61,354 nt of DNA from Mesobacillus selenatarsenatis SF-1 (GCF_000813125.1 NZ_BASE01000079.1:1-61354); one strand, 5' to 3'. Shown: positions 8,404 through 17,244, numbered from the stretch's first letter. The notes: generated by a model not told the origin, from the letters alone. A program made the numbers and translations.

Positions 8404-9165
8404 ATGTCCATTAGGAACCAGAATGATTACCTGCACAAAGCAGCCATGTATGATTTATTGGCTAATTATTATAAATACCTTGACCCAAATAGGCACGTCA
8501 TGTATTACCACAAGCACCTGAGGAATTTAAATAAGGCTGTCCAGTTAATGCGCTCTTATACAGTACCGACCAGTCAATCGAACACATTACCATCCATGGT
8601 GCGTTTTTTGCATGCTTCCCCGGAGGTGGATGACGTCGATATTTATGTAAACGGCAGCAGAGTGCTCCGCGACTTCAGTTATAAAACGAACAGCAGCCAC
8701 ATGCAGTTACAGCCGGGGAAATATCAGGTCGATATCTATCCTGCAGGAGATAGCGTTTCTACTGTAATCAGCAAAAAGATTACGGTCGAACCTGGGCGGA
8801 TTTATACAGCTGCCATTGCCGGGCCAGCCAATAAGTTAAGACTGCTAACATTTGAAGACAACCCGCAAACACCGGTAGGAGAAACTAAGGCCAGGTTTAT
8901 TCACCTTTCCCCGGACGCACCTGCTGTAGATATCGCAGGAAAAAATGGAGATGTAATTTTCCCGAACGTATCATATAAACAGGCAACAACTTATTTGGCC
9001 CTGACCCCAATGACCGTTACGTTAGAAGCAAAAGTTGCCGGTACTAAGAATACGGTTGTTACAATTCCTGATGTGAAATTGGAGCCAAACAATGCCTACA
9101 CAATCGTCGCGGTGGGCACTGCTAAAGGCGAACCGCCAATTGAAGTAATTTTATTGCAAGGATAA
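8404..9165 (+). CDS. DUF4397 domain protein
   Basis: 253 residues from the ATG at 8404, eight bases after AGGAG. An N-terminal Tyr/His/Leu-rich helical segment (about 50 residues, DLLANYYKYL) has no signal peptide. It is followed by two related beta-sandwich units: MVRFLHASPEVDDVDIYVNG and ARFIHLSPDAPAVDI, the DUF4397 signature repeated twice. The role is unknown. In bacilli such proteins without a signal peptide are sometimes spore-associated, which is inference here. It is transcribed alone, with its own terminator. Confidence 0.8.
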   Translation: MSIRNQNDYLHKAAMYDLLANYYKYLDPNRHVMYYHKHLRNLNKAVQLMRSYTVPTSQSNTLPSMVRFLHASPEVDDVDIYVNGSRVLRDFSYKTNSSHMQLQPGKYQVDIYPAGDSVSTVISKKITVEPGRIYTAAIAGPANKLRLLTFEDNPQTPVGETKARFIHLSPDAPAVDIAGKNGDVIFPNVSYKQATTYLALTPMTVTLEAKVAGTKNTVVTIPDVKLEPNNAYTIVAVGTAKGEPPIEVILLQG

Positions 9166-9167
9166 TG

Positions 9168-9194
9168 AGGCCGGTCGCCCGGCCTGACTTTTTT
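9168..9194 (+). terminator. Terminator after the DUF4397 gene
   Basis: AGGCCGG and CCGGCCT form a seven-base stem starting three bases past the stop codon, followed by GACTTTTTT. Confidence 0.85.
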
Positions 9195-9286
9195 CTGCAA
9201 ACTGGTCATTTTATGGTCCTATCTATCCTTTTCCAGCTAAATATACCTCACTGTAATAACAGTTCCATACCTTGATAAGCGCATAA

Positions 9287-9318
9287 AATAAAAAGAAGGC
9301 ACCCTAAAGAGTACCTTC
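9287..9318 (-). terminator. Terminator after ypmS
   Basis: On the minus strand GAAGGTACTC pairs with GGGTGCCTTC (one G.U), followed by TTTTTATTTTA, directly after the ypmS stop codon. Confidence 0.85.
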
Positions 9319-9903
9319 TTAATCTGCTGGAACAAGCAGGGTAAATTTAATATTGTCCTTTTTCAAATCAAATTCATTTACACGGACCTTGATATCACTT
9401 TTCAGCTTCAGCCTATGCATAGATACGTATACTCGTTCTTCCTTTGGCTGGATATTTACAGCATCCGGCAAATCGTAGCTGTCACGGACAAATTTAAGTA
9501 CCGTTGATACAGGAAGATTGAGTTTCCCCACTGAAATTGATCTCTGCTTTAAAATTAAATCACCATTCTTCAAAGCTTGCGGTTCAAAGGTCAGCTTCAA
9601 CTCCAGCTCTTGACTGAAGAGCGGCAGCGTCCCATATAATTCTACCTCATCTGTCAGCAAAACTTGATAGTCCATCTGACTATTTTTTGCTTCCTCTTCT
9701 AAGTAATGGTTGATTACTCTGTTTAAATCACGTTTGTTTGTCGATACATTAAAAGCAACATCATTCGTTCCAGAGCCATTCGTCCCTGGCTCTAATTTTG
9801 ATTCCTCCACTGGTGAGGCTATGAGGATCCAAATTAACAGGATGGCTGCAGCCATGACACCCAAAAGAATAAAGAAACCGATTTTCCACTTATTTTTTAT
9901 CAT
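9319..9903 (-). CDS. ypmS: YpmS-family membrane-anchored protein
   Basis: 194 residues: one N-terminal transmembrane helix (about 8-30, IGFFILLGVMAAAILLIWIL) and an extracytoplasmic region without Cys. It has the YpmS/DUF2140 pattern, including ITLAxx-like strands such as VELYGTLPLFSQELELKL and FVRDSYDLPDAVNIQP. Function is unknown. It follows the ypmR lipase-like gene on the same strand with a 35-base gap, as in B. subtilis, which suggests the two act together outside the membrane. Confidence 0.88.
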   Translation of the reverse strand: MIKNKWKIGFFILLGVMAAAILLIWILIASPVEESKLEPGTNGSGTNDVAFNVSTNKRDLNRVINHYLEEEAKNSQMDYQVLLTDEVELYGTLPLFSQELELKLTFEPQALKNGDLILKQRSISVGKLNLPVSTVLKFVRDSYDLPDAVNIQPKEERVYVSMHRLKLKSDIKVRVNEFDLKKDNIKFTLLVPAD

Positions 9904-9938
9904 TAATCTTTGTAACTCCTCTTCACAATCTTTTGACC

Positions 9939-10751
9939 TTAGTTAGACATCGAATCAATGACCTGTTCATCAAGGATTTCATAAATCCGATCAGCTATTA
10001 ATTGGTATCCACGGTCATTTGGGTGAAAATAATCAGTATATAACAGGTTTTCTTCATTATTAAGGAAAATATCATGAATGTCGACAAAATATGCATTTCC
10101 GTCCTTCTCGACTATTGAAAGGCTTTGACCGTTCCATTCATCCACAATTAGATTCATTTCCTTAACATCAGCAAACCAGTTGTAAAATGGATTGTAGAGC
10201 CCGACTAAAACGATCGGAGCTTCTTGGTTTTGGTTGCGAATTGACAAGAAAATTTCCTGCAGCTGCTCTGCGAACAATTTTTGTTCTGTTTGAAAATGAT
10301 TTAGCTTGAGACTTGAAAAATTTTCTTTGACAACCTTCATTAAATCATTCCCGCCGATCGTTAATATGATCAGGTCGGCTCCTTCAATAGAAGATTGGAC
10401 ATTTTTGTTATTCAGTCTTTTCAAAAGCTGGTCAGTCCTATTTCCTCTTACACCAAAATTTTCGAAATTCGCATTTTTAATTGTCTTTTCATTTTCAAGC
10501 TGCTGTGTAAGGTATGGGATATATCCGCCTGTATTCGTACTGTCCCCTACACCCTGTGTGAGTGAGTCCCCGGCAGCCACAATATGCAAATCCTTTGGGA
10601 AAAATGAAGCCGGCAACGCTTCCTTTATTTCCATTCCCGTTTCCTTGACCTTATTGAAGTTCCCTTTTTGCAAATTTTCAAACTGACTGCAGGATCCTAA
10701 TATCATGATCATTGTCAGTGCTACATAAAGAAAGGTGAATTTCTTCAACAA
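9939..10751 (-). CDS. ypmR: YpmR, SGNH/GDSL-family lipoprotein hydrolase
   Basis: 270 residues starting with TTG-TTG behind AGGTGA. A lipoprotein signal ends in LGSC (Cys about 21), so the enzyme is lipid-anchored outside the membrane. SGNH motifs are complete: AGDSLTQGVGD (block I, Ser nucleophile), TIGGNDL (block III) and DYFHPNDRGY (block V, Asp-His). It is probably an esterase or lipase of unknown substrate. It sits between ypmQ and ypmS, the conserved order. Confidence 0.9.
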   Translation of the reverse strand: MLKKFTFLYVALTMIMILGSCSQFENLQKGNFNKVKETGMEIKEALPASFFPKDLHIVAAGDSLTQGVGDSTNTGGYIPYLTQQLENEKTIKNANFENFGVRGNRTDQLLKRLNNKNVQSSIEGADLIILTIGGNDLMKVVKENFSSLKLNHFQTEQKLFAEQLQEIFLSIRNQNQEAPIVLVGLYNPFYNWFADVKEMNLIVDEWNGQSLSIVEKDGNAYFVDIHDIFLNNEENLLYTDYFHPNDRGYQLIADRIYEILDEQVIDSMSN

Positions 10752-10901
10752 TATTAATCACCTACCTTTAAAAGTATAATCATTATAACATTTAATGCTT
10801 TTTCTGGCGTTATACACGCATTACTAGCCTTCAATCCTTTTCGGCTTTCTCCCGATTGTTAATTTAATTTGTTCAAACTGGTGACACTTATTCCCCGACC
10901 C

Positions 10902-10927
10902 AAAAAAACAGGCCACAAATGTGGCCT
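10902..10927 (-). terminator. Terminator after ypmQ
   Basis: AGGCCAC and GTGGCCT pair around a short loop and are followed on the minus strand by seven T. The stem overlaps the ypmQ stop codon. Confidence 0.88.
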
Positions 10928-11504
10928 ACTGGAGTGCTTTGATATCTTCAATTATCTGTTCGAAAGGAACTTCCTTCAATCCGGTATAATATTTCCTCAT
11001 ATCCCCGTTTTGATCGACCAGATAAAAATCAGTACCATGAATGACCTGATCCCCAGTCTCCGGTTTCTTGACAAGAGTCTTAAAGTTTTCAAGCGCGAAT
11101 TTTTCTATTTCCTCTTGTGTATAACCTGTAAGGAACGACCAGTTCTTGAAATCAACATTGAACTTCTTGCCATACTCCTTAAGTGCCTCAGGATTGTCCA
11201 CAGCAGGATCTACACTGAAAGAAACAATCTCCACGTCCTTAAGCCCTTCTTCTTTGATCCTGTCCTGAAGCTTCGACATATTGGCCGTCATTGGCGGGCA
11301 CACATCAGCACAGTTCGTGAATATAAAGCTCGCCATCCAGACTTTTCCTTCTAAATCCGCTTTACTTACTGATTCACCATCTTGATTCGTGAAAGTAAAA
11401 TCCTCGATAGGATAATTCTTCGCATCCTTTAGGCCGCTGTTTCCACACCCCGCAGCGAAAATGATTACTGCTGCAAGCATGAGAAGCGTAAAAACCTTTT
11501 TCAA
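10926..11504 (-). CDS. ypmQ: SCO1/SenC-type copper protein YpmQ
   Basis: About 192 residues from a TTG six bases after AGGTG; the upstream ATG has no spaced site. A lipoprotein signal ends in FAAGC. The thioredoxin-fold SCO domain has the copper-binding pair in TNCADVCPP and the distal His in IHGTDFYLVD. The B. subtilis homologue (BsSCO) is needed to assemble the CuA centre of cytochrome c oxidase at the membrane. A strong terminator separates it from ypmR, so they are probably separate transcripts. Confidence 0.93.
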   Translation of the reverse strand: MKKVFTLLMLAAVIIFAAGCGNSGLKDAKNYPIEDFTFTNQDGESVSKADLEGKVWMASFIFTNCADVCPPMTANMSKLQDRIKEEGLKDVEIVSFSVDPAVDNPEALKEYGKKFNVDFKNWSFLTGYTQEEIEKFALENFKTLVKKPETGDQVIHGTDFYLVDQNGDMRKYYTGLKEVPFEQIIEDIKALQ

Positions 11505-11608
11505 AATCATCACCTGCAATCTTTCGAATAATGTCCATAGACAATTCTAGCAGACGCATTTGAGAGAAGAAAGAAAAAGGTATGAAAGAAGTGTGAAATT
11601 ATCATCAT

Positions 11609-12583
11609 TTACCCTGTGCCATTGTGGACTTGTGAATTTTTCATCGTTGTGAAGAAATCTTTAATGAACTCTGTATAACTGAAGTTAATAGCTACTTTAT
11701 GAACTGGATATTCGGCTTTATCAATTGAATTCCTGAAATCCCCGATGCTCTGTCCAAATGCCTCACCTTTATTCACAACAATTTTAACAGGAATTTCAAG
11801 GGAAACAACATGGTCTTCTTTTATCAATGCCCATAATGTAAGAACATCGTGAAGAGGGGCACCCGTCAATTCAGGATCCCGCTCCTTATAAAACTTGTAG
11901 TAATAATCGAACATTGGCTTCACCAGCTTTCCTACTTCACTACCGATAGTATGGTAATGCTCATCTAACTCATTGATCAACGCCGGTGTCACGATCGCTC
12001 CACTTGTCACATTAAGCGGGATGATTTTCACGGGTTGTTTCGCTTGCGTCAATACAATATTCGCTGCATATGGATCTCCATAAAAATTCGCTTCAGCCAC
12101 TGGAGTAACATTTCCAGGTTCGTTGAATGCACCGCCCATAATGTAAAAATCCTTTACTTTTTTCATGGTTTCAGGATAGAGAATGAAAGCAGCCGCAAGC
12201 GATGAAAGCCTGCCTACATTCACTATAATGATATCATCCGGATTTTTTTCGATGATTTCCTGGATCCCATGGAAGTTTTCAAGAGTGTAATCCACATCAA
12301 TATCAGGGATGATTGGTCCGAGCCCTTCAATGCCGTGGACGTCAGGCACATATTCAGGCGGATCTCCTGTCAATGGCAGTTCTGCACCTGCAAAAGCTGG
12401 AACATCAGGTCTCCCTGTAAGCTTTTGCAAATAAGCGGCATTTCGAAGGGCATCTTGTTTTGAAACATTGCCGTAATCGGCAACTACACCAACCAAATCT
12501 ATTTCCTTGTTAAAAAACGCATATAATACAGCAATATTGTCATCTATCCCAAAATCACTAAAGAAAAGTACTTTTTTCATCAA
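11609..12583 (-). CDS. Inosine/uridine-preferring nucleoside hydrolase family protein
   Basis: 324 residues. The N-terminal Ca-binding motif, normally DTDPGXDD, reads FSDFGIDDN here, keeping the Asp residues but losing the usual second position. DVHGIEGLG and the late PLHDVLTLWAL (His near the base) support the IU-nucleoside hydrolase fold. It would cleave the N-glycosidic bond of ribonucleosides for salvage. TTG at 12583 is nine bases from AGGAGG; the next codon is ATG. It is inserted between ypmQ and ypmP relative to B. subtilis. Confidence 0.85.
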   Translation of the reverse strand: MMKKVLFFSDFGIDDNIAVLYAFFNKEIDLVGVVADYGNVSKQDALRNAAYLQKLTGRPDVPAFAGAELPLTGDPPEYVPDVHGIEGLGPIIPDIDVDYTLENFHGIQEIIEKNPDDIIIVNVGRLSSLAAAFILYPETMKKVKDFYIMGGAFNEPGNVTPVAEANFYGDPYAANIVLTQAKQPVKIIPLNVTSGAIVTPALINELDEHYHTIGSEVGKLVKPMFDYYYKFYKERDPELTGAPLHDVLTLWALIKEDHVVSLEIPVKIVVNKGEAFGQSIGDFRNSIDKAEYPVHKVAINFSYTEFIKDFFTTMKNSQVHNGTG

Positions 12584-12635
12584 GTTCGGGCACCTCCTGT
12601 TTAAATTATATTGAGGCCTTTGAAAATAATGGCAA

Positions 12636-12670
12636 AAATTTAAAAAGCCCTGAATTTTACTCAGGGCTTT
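12636..12670 (-). terminator. Terminator after the histidine kinase gene
   Basis: AAAGCCCTGA pairs with TCAGGGCTTT across the stop codon, followed on the minus strand by TTAAATTTTT. Confidence 0.85.
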
Positions 12671-14282
12671 CTGTAAATATTGGGACCATTATCTCAAAGG
12701 TGGTGCCTTCACCTTTTTTGCTTGATACCTTTATCTGCCCTTTCATCCTTTCAACAATCTGGTAGCAAACCATCAGCCCCATGCCTGTTCCGCGTTCCTT
12801 CAACGAATAAAAAGCCGTTCCAAGTCTTGAAAGCTCCTCCGCGGTCATCCCGATGCCCGTATCCTTGATGACAAATACACCGAAATCTCCTTGCTTCTCA
12901 AGTGTCATGCTAAGCTTTCCACCATCACCCATCGCCTCGATGCCATTTTTCAAGATATTGATGAGTACTTGTTTTAATTCACTTTTATTGCCCCTTATTT
13001 TTACCTGATTCTTGATTTCAGTGTGCATAGAAATGTTTTTTGACATCATAGCGTAAGAACTCATTAAATCCATTACCTGCTCCGTCATCTCACTGCCATC
13101 GATGATTACAAGCTTTCCAATATCCGGCTTGGCTAGACTCAAGTAGTCATTTATGATTGTCTCCGCCCTGTTCAATTCTTCAATCATAAGTTTTAAATAC
13201 ATATGATCTTCTTCAGACATCTCTTTAGAAAGGAAAATTTGCAGAAAACCTTTCACAACAGTCATAGGATTTCTGATTTCATGGGCAACAGAGGCAGCCA
13301 GCTGGCCTATCGCGTTCATTTTCTCGGCACGCTGAAGCTCCTGCTGAAGTTTTGTACGTTCAAATATATCCTCCATTGTGTTGATCGCTTCCTCTAATAA
13401 AAGCGACTCCTTATCCTCCAGGGATGTTTGACCCAGTTGCTTTGATGCAGCTGATACCCTCTCAAATAGTTGGGAGAGCTGGGAAGCCATCTCATTGAAT
13501 TTTTCGCTCAATAAACTTAACTCTGATTGATCATGCACAGGCAGCTTGACGGTAAAATTTCCGGAACTGATTTCCTTTATGCCAAAAAACAAGTCATCTA
13601 CTGGTTTCATGACCTTCCTTAGGCCCCAATGCAGGATTACATACACAACAGCCAGGATGGCCGCCATCTCCAATAATAACAGCAAGAGTATTTCCATTTG
13701 ATTTTCCTTGATGATGGATGCCTTTGCATCTATCCCAAGAATGGCCACCACATTTCCACTGTTATCTGTAATTGGGGCGAAGGATGAAATCCAAGAACCG
13801 TATTGATCAGTGAATACATCTGTACTCGTTATAGTCTTATTTTCCCTTGTTTTCCGATATGCTCTTATAAATTCTTCACCTGCATCATAGTACATCAGGG
13901 AATCGAATGAGTAATCCCTATAAATATCAGATGCTGAAAGGATGTAAACTTTCTGATTTGGATATTCTTCAGGCAGCATAACATAAGCCCCAAGGAATGA
14001 CGCACTTTTGTCTCCCACCATAGTCAAAAGCTTCTCAAGTCGCCTGATTGAAGGATTTGACTTATCCCGGGATTCATCAGCCTTTCTAATATCCTCAGGG
14101 TCAAGTGTAGATGACCAAATTCCTGCGACTCCTTCAACCTTGTCAGCCATTTGAGTTTTCAATTGTTTTGACTGCAGGTAGAAGCTCGTACCCATTGTCG
14201 ATACGACTACGACCGTTGTGATCATAAATGAGAACATTAGTATCTTTTTGAATAATGGCAGGTTCTTTACATTTAGCTTCAT
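12657..14282 (-). CDS. Orphan sensor histidine kinase of sporulation-kinase type
   Basis: 541 residues. Transmembrane helices lie at about 13-34 and 197-219, enclosing an extracytoplasmic dCache-like region of about 160 residues. A HAMP domain (about 221-272) follows. The HisKA segment LAASVAHEIRNPMTVVKGFL has the phospho-His at about 334, and the ATPase domain has KNGIEAM, DTGIGM and GTGMGLMV. The H-box resembles KinA/KinE kinases that feed Spo0F. No response regulator is nearby, which fits an orphan phosphorelay kinase. No clear ribosome-binding site precedes the ATG. A possible sigma-H promoter lies upstream. The assignment to sporulation is inference. Confidence 0.88.
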   Translation of the reverse strand: MKLNVKNLPLFKKILMFSFMITTVVVVSTMGTSFYLQSKQLKTQMADKVEGVAGIWSSTLDPEDIRKADESRDKSNPSIRRLEKLLTMVGDKSASFLGAYVMLPEEYPNQKVYILSASDIYRDYSFDSLMYYDAGEEFIRAYRKTRENKTITSTDVFTDQYGSWISSFAPITDNSGNVVAILGIDAKASIIKENQMEILLLLLLEMAAILAVVYVILHWGLRKVMKPVDDLFFGIKEISSGNFTVKLPVHDQSELSLLSEKFNEMASQLSQLFERVSAASKQLGQTSLEDKESLLLEEAINTMEDIFERTKLQQELQRAEKMNAIGQLAASVAHEIRNPMTVVKGFLQIFLSKEMSEEDHMYLKLMIEELNRAETIINDYLSLAKPDIGKLVIIDGSEMTEQVMDLMSSYAMMSKNISMHTEIKNQVKIRGNKSELKQVLINILKNGIEAMGDGGKLSMTLEKQGDFGVFVIKDTGIGMTAEELSRLGTAFYSLKERGTGMGLMVCYQIVERMKGQIKVSSKKGEGTTFEIMVPIFTESPE

Positions 14283-14328
14283 ATTTTCATTGTCACATTC
14301 CGTTCTATGCTAAAGTGAATAATTGAAA

Positions 14329-14358
14329 ATATTCGACATAAACCTTTAAATATCCTGT
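14329..14358 (-). promoter_or_regulatory. Candidate sigma-H promoter of the histidine kinase gene
   Basis: On the minus strand ACAGGATAT is separated by 12 bases from GTCGAATAT. This fits the known sigma-H consensus RNAGGAWWW - N11-12 - RNNGAATWW at every defined position. It lies 47 bases before the kinase ATG. B. subtilis kinA is itself sigma-H dependent. Confidence 0.5.
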
Positions 14359-14392
14359 ATTTTTAAAAAACTTTAGTTAGTTAAAAAGAACG

Positions 14393-14425
14393 AAAAAAGT
14401 CCTGAAATTTTACAATTCAGGACTT
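14393..14425 (-). terminator. Terminator after first degV gene
   Basis: AAGTCCTGAA pairs with TTTCAGGACTT and is followed by TTTTCG on the minus strand. Confidence 0.85.
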
Positions 14426-14445
14426 GAACGATATTTCATATTAAG

Positions 14446-15288
14446 CTATTCAAAGTAATACATGAACCCAATAGCGCCCGGTCCCGTGTGGGTGCTTACA
14501 ATTGGAGTCGTATCTTCGATAGTAAAGTCATCATATCCGGAAGTTTCAATGACGGCTTCCTTTATTTTCTCAGCGAGACCTTTTCCCTCTGCATGGGTAA
14601 GCCCTATCCCTTTGATGGTTTTCCCCTCTGTATCTGCAGCAAATTGATTTCTAAGGTACTTTACGACTTGCGAATGACTTCTTGCTTTAGAGACAGGAGT
14701 ATATTCTCCACCTTCGAGAGATGCGATCGGTTTTATATTCAATAATGAGCCGATCATCGCTTTTCCTTTGCCAATCCGTCCTCCCTTGACCAAATTTTCA
14801 AGGGTATCTACGACGACAAAAAGGCGGGTCTGTTCTCTTATCTCATCTAGCCTTGCTACTATTTCTTCCGCCGATTTTCCGTCAGCGGCCATTTGGGCAG
14901 CTTCAAGAACCTGGAACGCCAAACCCTTCGAAATAAAGCGGGAATCAACCACATTTACCTTTGCTCTTGTCATCTGGGCGGCACTTTCAGCAGAACGCAC
15001 TGTACCGCTCATACCGCCTGTCATATGTATCGATATGATTTCATAACCATCCGCGGCCAGCGCGTCATATACCTTCAAGAATTCCCCGGCAGGCGGCTGC
15101 GAGCTCTTTGGCAATTCTGAAGAAGCTTTCATTTTTCCCATGAACTCTTTTGGACTAATATCCACTCTATCTAAATAATTTTTACCATTGATAGAAATAG
15201 ATAAAGGGACAACGATAATCCCCCACTTTTCAATGAGCTTATCATTCAAATCACAAGTAGAATCAGTTACAATTTTGATTTTAGCCAT
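14446..15288 (-). CDS. DegV-family fatty-acid-binding protein (first of two)
   Basis: 280 residues. VTDSTCDL near the start, SSQPPAGEF, HMTGGMSGT and the RIGKGKAMIGSLLNIKPI segment are the DegV signatures that surround the fatty-acid carboxylate. Homologues (FakB) present acyl chains to FakA kinase for phosphorylation. No fakA is visible in the window. GGGATG precedes the ATG. A second, divergent DegV gene lies at 35546-36394, so the cell probably distinguishes acyl chains with several carriers. Confidence 0.9.
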   Translation of the reverse strand: MAKIKIVTDSTCDLNDKLIEKWGIIVVPLSISINGKNYLDRVDISPKEFMGKMKASSELPKSSQPPAGEFLKVYDALAADGYEIISIHMTGGMSGTVRSAESAAQMTRAKVNVVDSRFISKGLAFQVLEAAQMAADGKSAEEIVARLDEIREQTRLFVVVDTLENLVKGGRIGKGKAMIGSLLNIKPIASLEGGEYTPVSKARSHSQVVKYLRNQFAADTEGKTIKGIGLTHAEGKGLAEKIKEAVIETSGYDDFTIEDTTPIVSTHTGPGAIGFMYYFE

Positions 15289-15458
15289 AAATTCACATCC
15301 CTATCAAAACACTAGATTATGACTATTATACCTATTTTGAAATGCAAATAAAAATATTTACATTCATTATTGTAATTTGTCTTAGAATGCTAGAATTTTA
15401 GTAACTATAGAATACATCCGGATTGGTTAGGCTATAAATTAACTCCGTAAAAAATAAG

Positions 15459-15577
15459 AAAAGCGCAAGCGCCTTGGTCAGCCCCGACAAGCGCTGGAGG
15501 ACCTGACAGTGAAGTCGTTCTTTGACTTCATTGACAGGACCGAAGCGACTCGAGGGGCTAGGCGCTGGAGCTGGACA
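15459..15577. repeat. ~117-bp hairpin-rich dispersed element, copy 1
   Basis: Begins with AAAGCGCAAGCGCCTTGGTC and ends with GGGGCTAGGCGCTGGAGCTG. Outer complementary blocks (AGCCCC with GGGGCT, GCGCC with GGCGC) enclose an inner palindrome around TGAAGTCGTTCTTTGACTTCA. The same element occurs at 21672, 42561, 50361 (inverted) and 59543. The 367-base gap between the degV and ypmP genes holds this, a terminator and no gene. A 68-codon ORF across it is accidental. Confidence 0.9.
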
Positions 15578-15615
15578 CTGATTTGAATCTAGAAGCTTAT
15601 ACATTCTTATAAAAG

Positions 15616-15642
15616 AACAAAAGCGCCTTTTTCGAGGCGCTT
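15616..15642 (-). terminator. Terminator after ypmP
   Basis: AAGCGCCT and AGGCGCTT form an eight-base stem beginning 14 bases after the ypmP stop; the following tail on the minus strand is TTGTTCTTTT. Confidence 0.75.
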
Positions 15643-15655
15643 CAAAAATGAATCA

Positions 15656-15907
15656 TCAGGCGTTATTTTTCAACTCAGCCGATTTGAATAACTGCTCATA
15701 ATCCGGCCACTTCATAACTCTTTTTAGATACTCTTTAAAAGAATAATACATTTTTGCGTTTCTTTCCTGATAGATCGCTGTTATAAAAGTTTGCAAACGG
15801 ACTTGGATCATAAAATAATAGGTGCTCTCTTCTTCCAACACAGGAATATCCACGACTTTAACCTTCTGTCCAACAACATTTTTGAACTCCAGGCTTTTGA
15901 ATAACAA
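15656..15907 (-). CDS. ypmP: YpmP, DUF2535 family protein
   Basis: 83 residues from a TTG eight bases after AGAGGA. It is a basic, soluble protein with a KSLEFKNVVGQKVKVVDIPV start and a Tyr/Lys-rich middle, matching the short DUF2535 family as I recall it. No function is known. In B. subtilis it lies directly beside ypmQ. Here a degV gene, a histidine kinase and a nucleoside hydrolase separate the two. Confidence 0.72.
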   Translation of the reverse strand: MLFKSLEFKNVVGQKVKVVDIPVLEEESTYYFMIQVRLQTFITAIYQERNAKMYYSFKEYLKRVMKWPDYEQLFKSAELKNNA

Positions 15908-16090
15908 AATATCAATCCTCTTTTATACCCGTTTGAATATATTATACCCTAAATCCTGGTCGAAATGTGTCTGTTTACGGAGATAATAATTTTTTTTTTG
16001 TGATTTTTTTGCTTCCAGATAACGTATTAATCTTCATGCTTTTCAAATATTCAATAGGGTGCTTAAAAGAAATGATTCGGTTTTGATTAC

Positions 16091-16119
16091 AAAAAAACGC
16101 GTGGAAATTCCACACGTTT
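16091..16119 (-). terminator. Terminator downstream of tatC
   Basis: AAACGTGTGGAA pairs with TTCCACGCGTTT (one G.U) and is followed by TTTT on the minus strand, 46 bases past the tatC stop. Confidence 0.85.
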
Positions 16120-16164
16120 GAATAACTGTTTATACTTGTTTTGTATCTTGATCCATATCCTTTA

Positions 16165-16938
16165 TTACAAGGATGATTCCTCTTCGCTATCCTCGTCCAT
16201 ATCCCCGTATTGCTCTTGCCATTCTTTTTCCTTCTTGAGCTTCCGTTTGTAAACAAATTTGGACAAGTTTACGCTGATTTCATACAAAACCAGAAGCGGA
16301 ATCGTAACCAGGATATCTGACATGAAATCAGGCGGTGAAATGATGACTGAAATCACAATCAATATAAAGTAAGCATACTTTCTTACCTTAACCAGGACGT
16401 AAGGATTAATGACTCCCAGCGAAGTCAAAAACATGACGACAACCGGCAATTCGAACAGAACTCCAAATGGGAGGGTCATATTCATGATGAACTTGAAATA
16501 CTTTTCCGCCGTAAAGTTCGTTACAAGCATATCCCCGCTAAGTTCCACGAGGAAATTCAGAACCGTCGGAAAAATCACAAAGTAGCCAAAAGCAAGACCA
16601 ACGATGAATAGTATGAATAACGCCGGGATATACGAAAGTGATATTTTCCTTTCAATCGGCCTGAGTGCTGGTTTGACAAAAAGCCAAATCTGTGTGGCCA
16701 ATACAGGAATCGTACCAGCAATCGCGATGATGGTGGCAAGCATGAAGTAAATCCATACGATATCACTTGGACCTAAGACTATTAACTTTACGTCCAAATC
16801 CCGGACAAAAAAGTTATATATATCTTTAACATAGAAGAAGCCTATGCCAAAGAAAATAATGAATGCTACAGCCGAGATGATCAGCCTTTTCCGCAGCTCA
16901 TCGAGATGATCCACCAGATTTAATTCTTTATCGTCCAT
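16165..16938 (-). CDS. tatC: Twin-arginine translocase subunit TatC
   Basis: About 257 residues from the ATG at 16938, preceded by GGGGA; the longer frame to 16992 lacks a site. LVDHLDELRKRL is the conserved cytoplasmic N-terminus that contacts the twin-arginine motif. Six transmembrane segments follow, with FVKPALRPIER and FELPVVVMFL. TatC recognises folded Tat substrates and recruits TatA. The acidic tail (DMDEDSEEES) is longer than usual. tatA lies upstream, separated by a terminator, so the two genes are only partly co-transcribed. Confidence 0.93.
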   Translation of the reverse strand: MDDKELNLVDHLDELRKRLIISAVAFIIFFGIGFFYVKDIYNFFVRDLDVKLIVLGPSDIVWIYFMLATIIAIAGTIPVLATQIWLFVKPALRPIERKISLSYIPALFILFIVGLAFGYFVIFPTVLNFLVELSGDMLVTNFTAEKYFKFIMNMTLPFGVLFELPVVVMFLTSLGVINPYVLVKVRKYAYFILIVISVIISPPDFMSDILVTIPLLVLYEISVNLSKFVYKRKLKKEKEWQEQYGDMDEDSEEESSL

Positions 16939-17006
16939 ATAACAATCCCCTGCCAATTCCGTTTGGTGCATTTCTTGAATAAAGCCTGTCATTTACAAGC
17001 CTTTTA

Positions 17007-17042
17007 AGAAAAAAGGTGTAAGACAAAAGCATCTTACACCTT
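17007..17042 (-). terminator. Strong terminator between tatA and tatC
   Basis: AAGGTGTAAGA pairs with TCTTACACCTT across an eight-base loop, starting at the tatA stop codon, followed on the minus strand by TTTTTTC. Read-through would be needed for tatC expression from the tatA promoter. Confidence 0.88.
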
Positions 17043-17244
17043 ATTTAGTAACTTTCGTAATTTCCTTCTTTTCTTCTTCAAAATCTTCCATGACGTCGCT
17101 TGTCAATTCACGAGTTGACTTCTTGAATTCACGAAGCGTCTGTCCAAATGCACGTCCGATCTCTGGAAGCTTCTTTGGTCCAAAGATAATTAGGGCTAAG
17201 ACAAGGATTAAGATTAATCCAGGAACTCCGATGTTTGATAACAT
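17041..17244 (-). CDS. tatA: Twin-arginine translocase subunit TatA
   Basis: 67 residues: a short periplasmic N-terminus, one transmembrane helix ([13 protein letters not shown]) and the [15 protein letters not shown] hinge and amphipathic helix of TatA/E. A charged tail follows. TatA oligomers form the export pathway with TatC. AGGAGAT precedes the ATG. There is no separate tatB, as in other Gram-positive two-component Tat systems. No obvious Tat substrate gene (such as phoD) is adjacent. Confidence 0.95.
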   Translation of the reverse strand: MLSNIGVPGLILILVLALIIFGPKKLPEIGRAFGQTLREFKKSTRELTSDVMEDFEEEKKEITKVTK

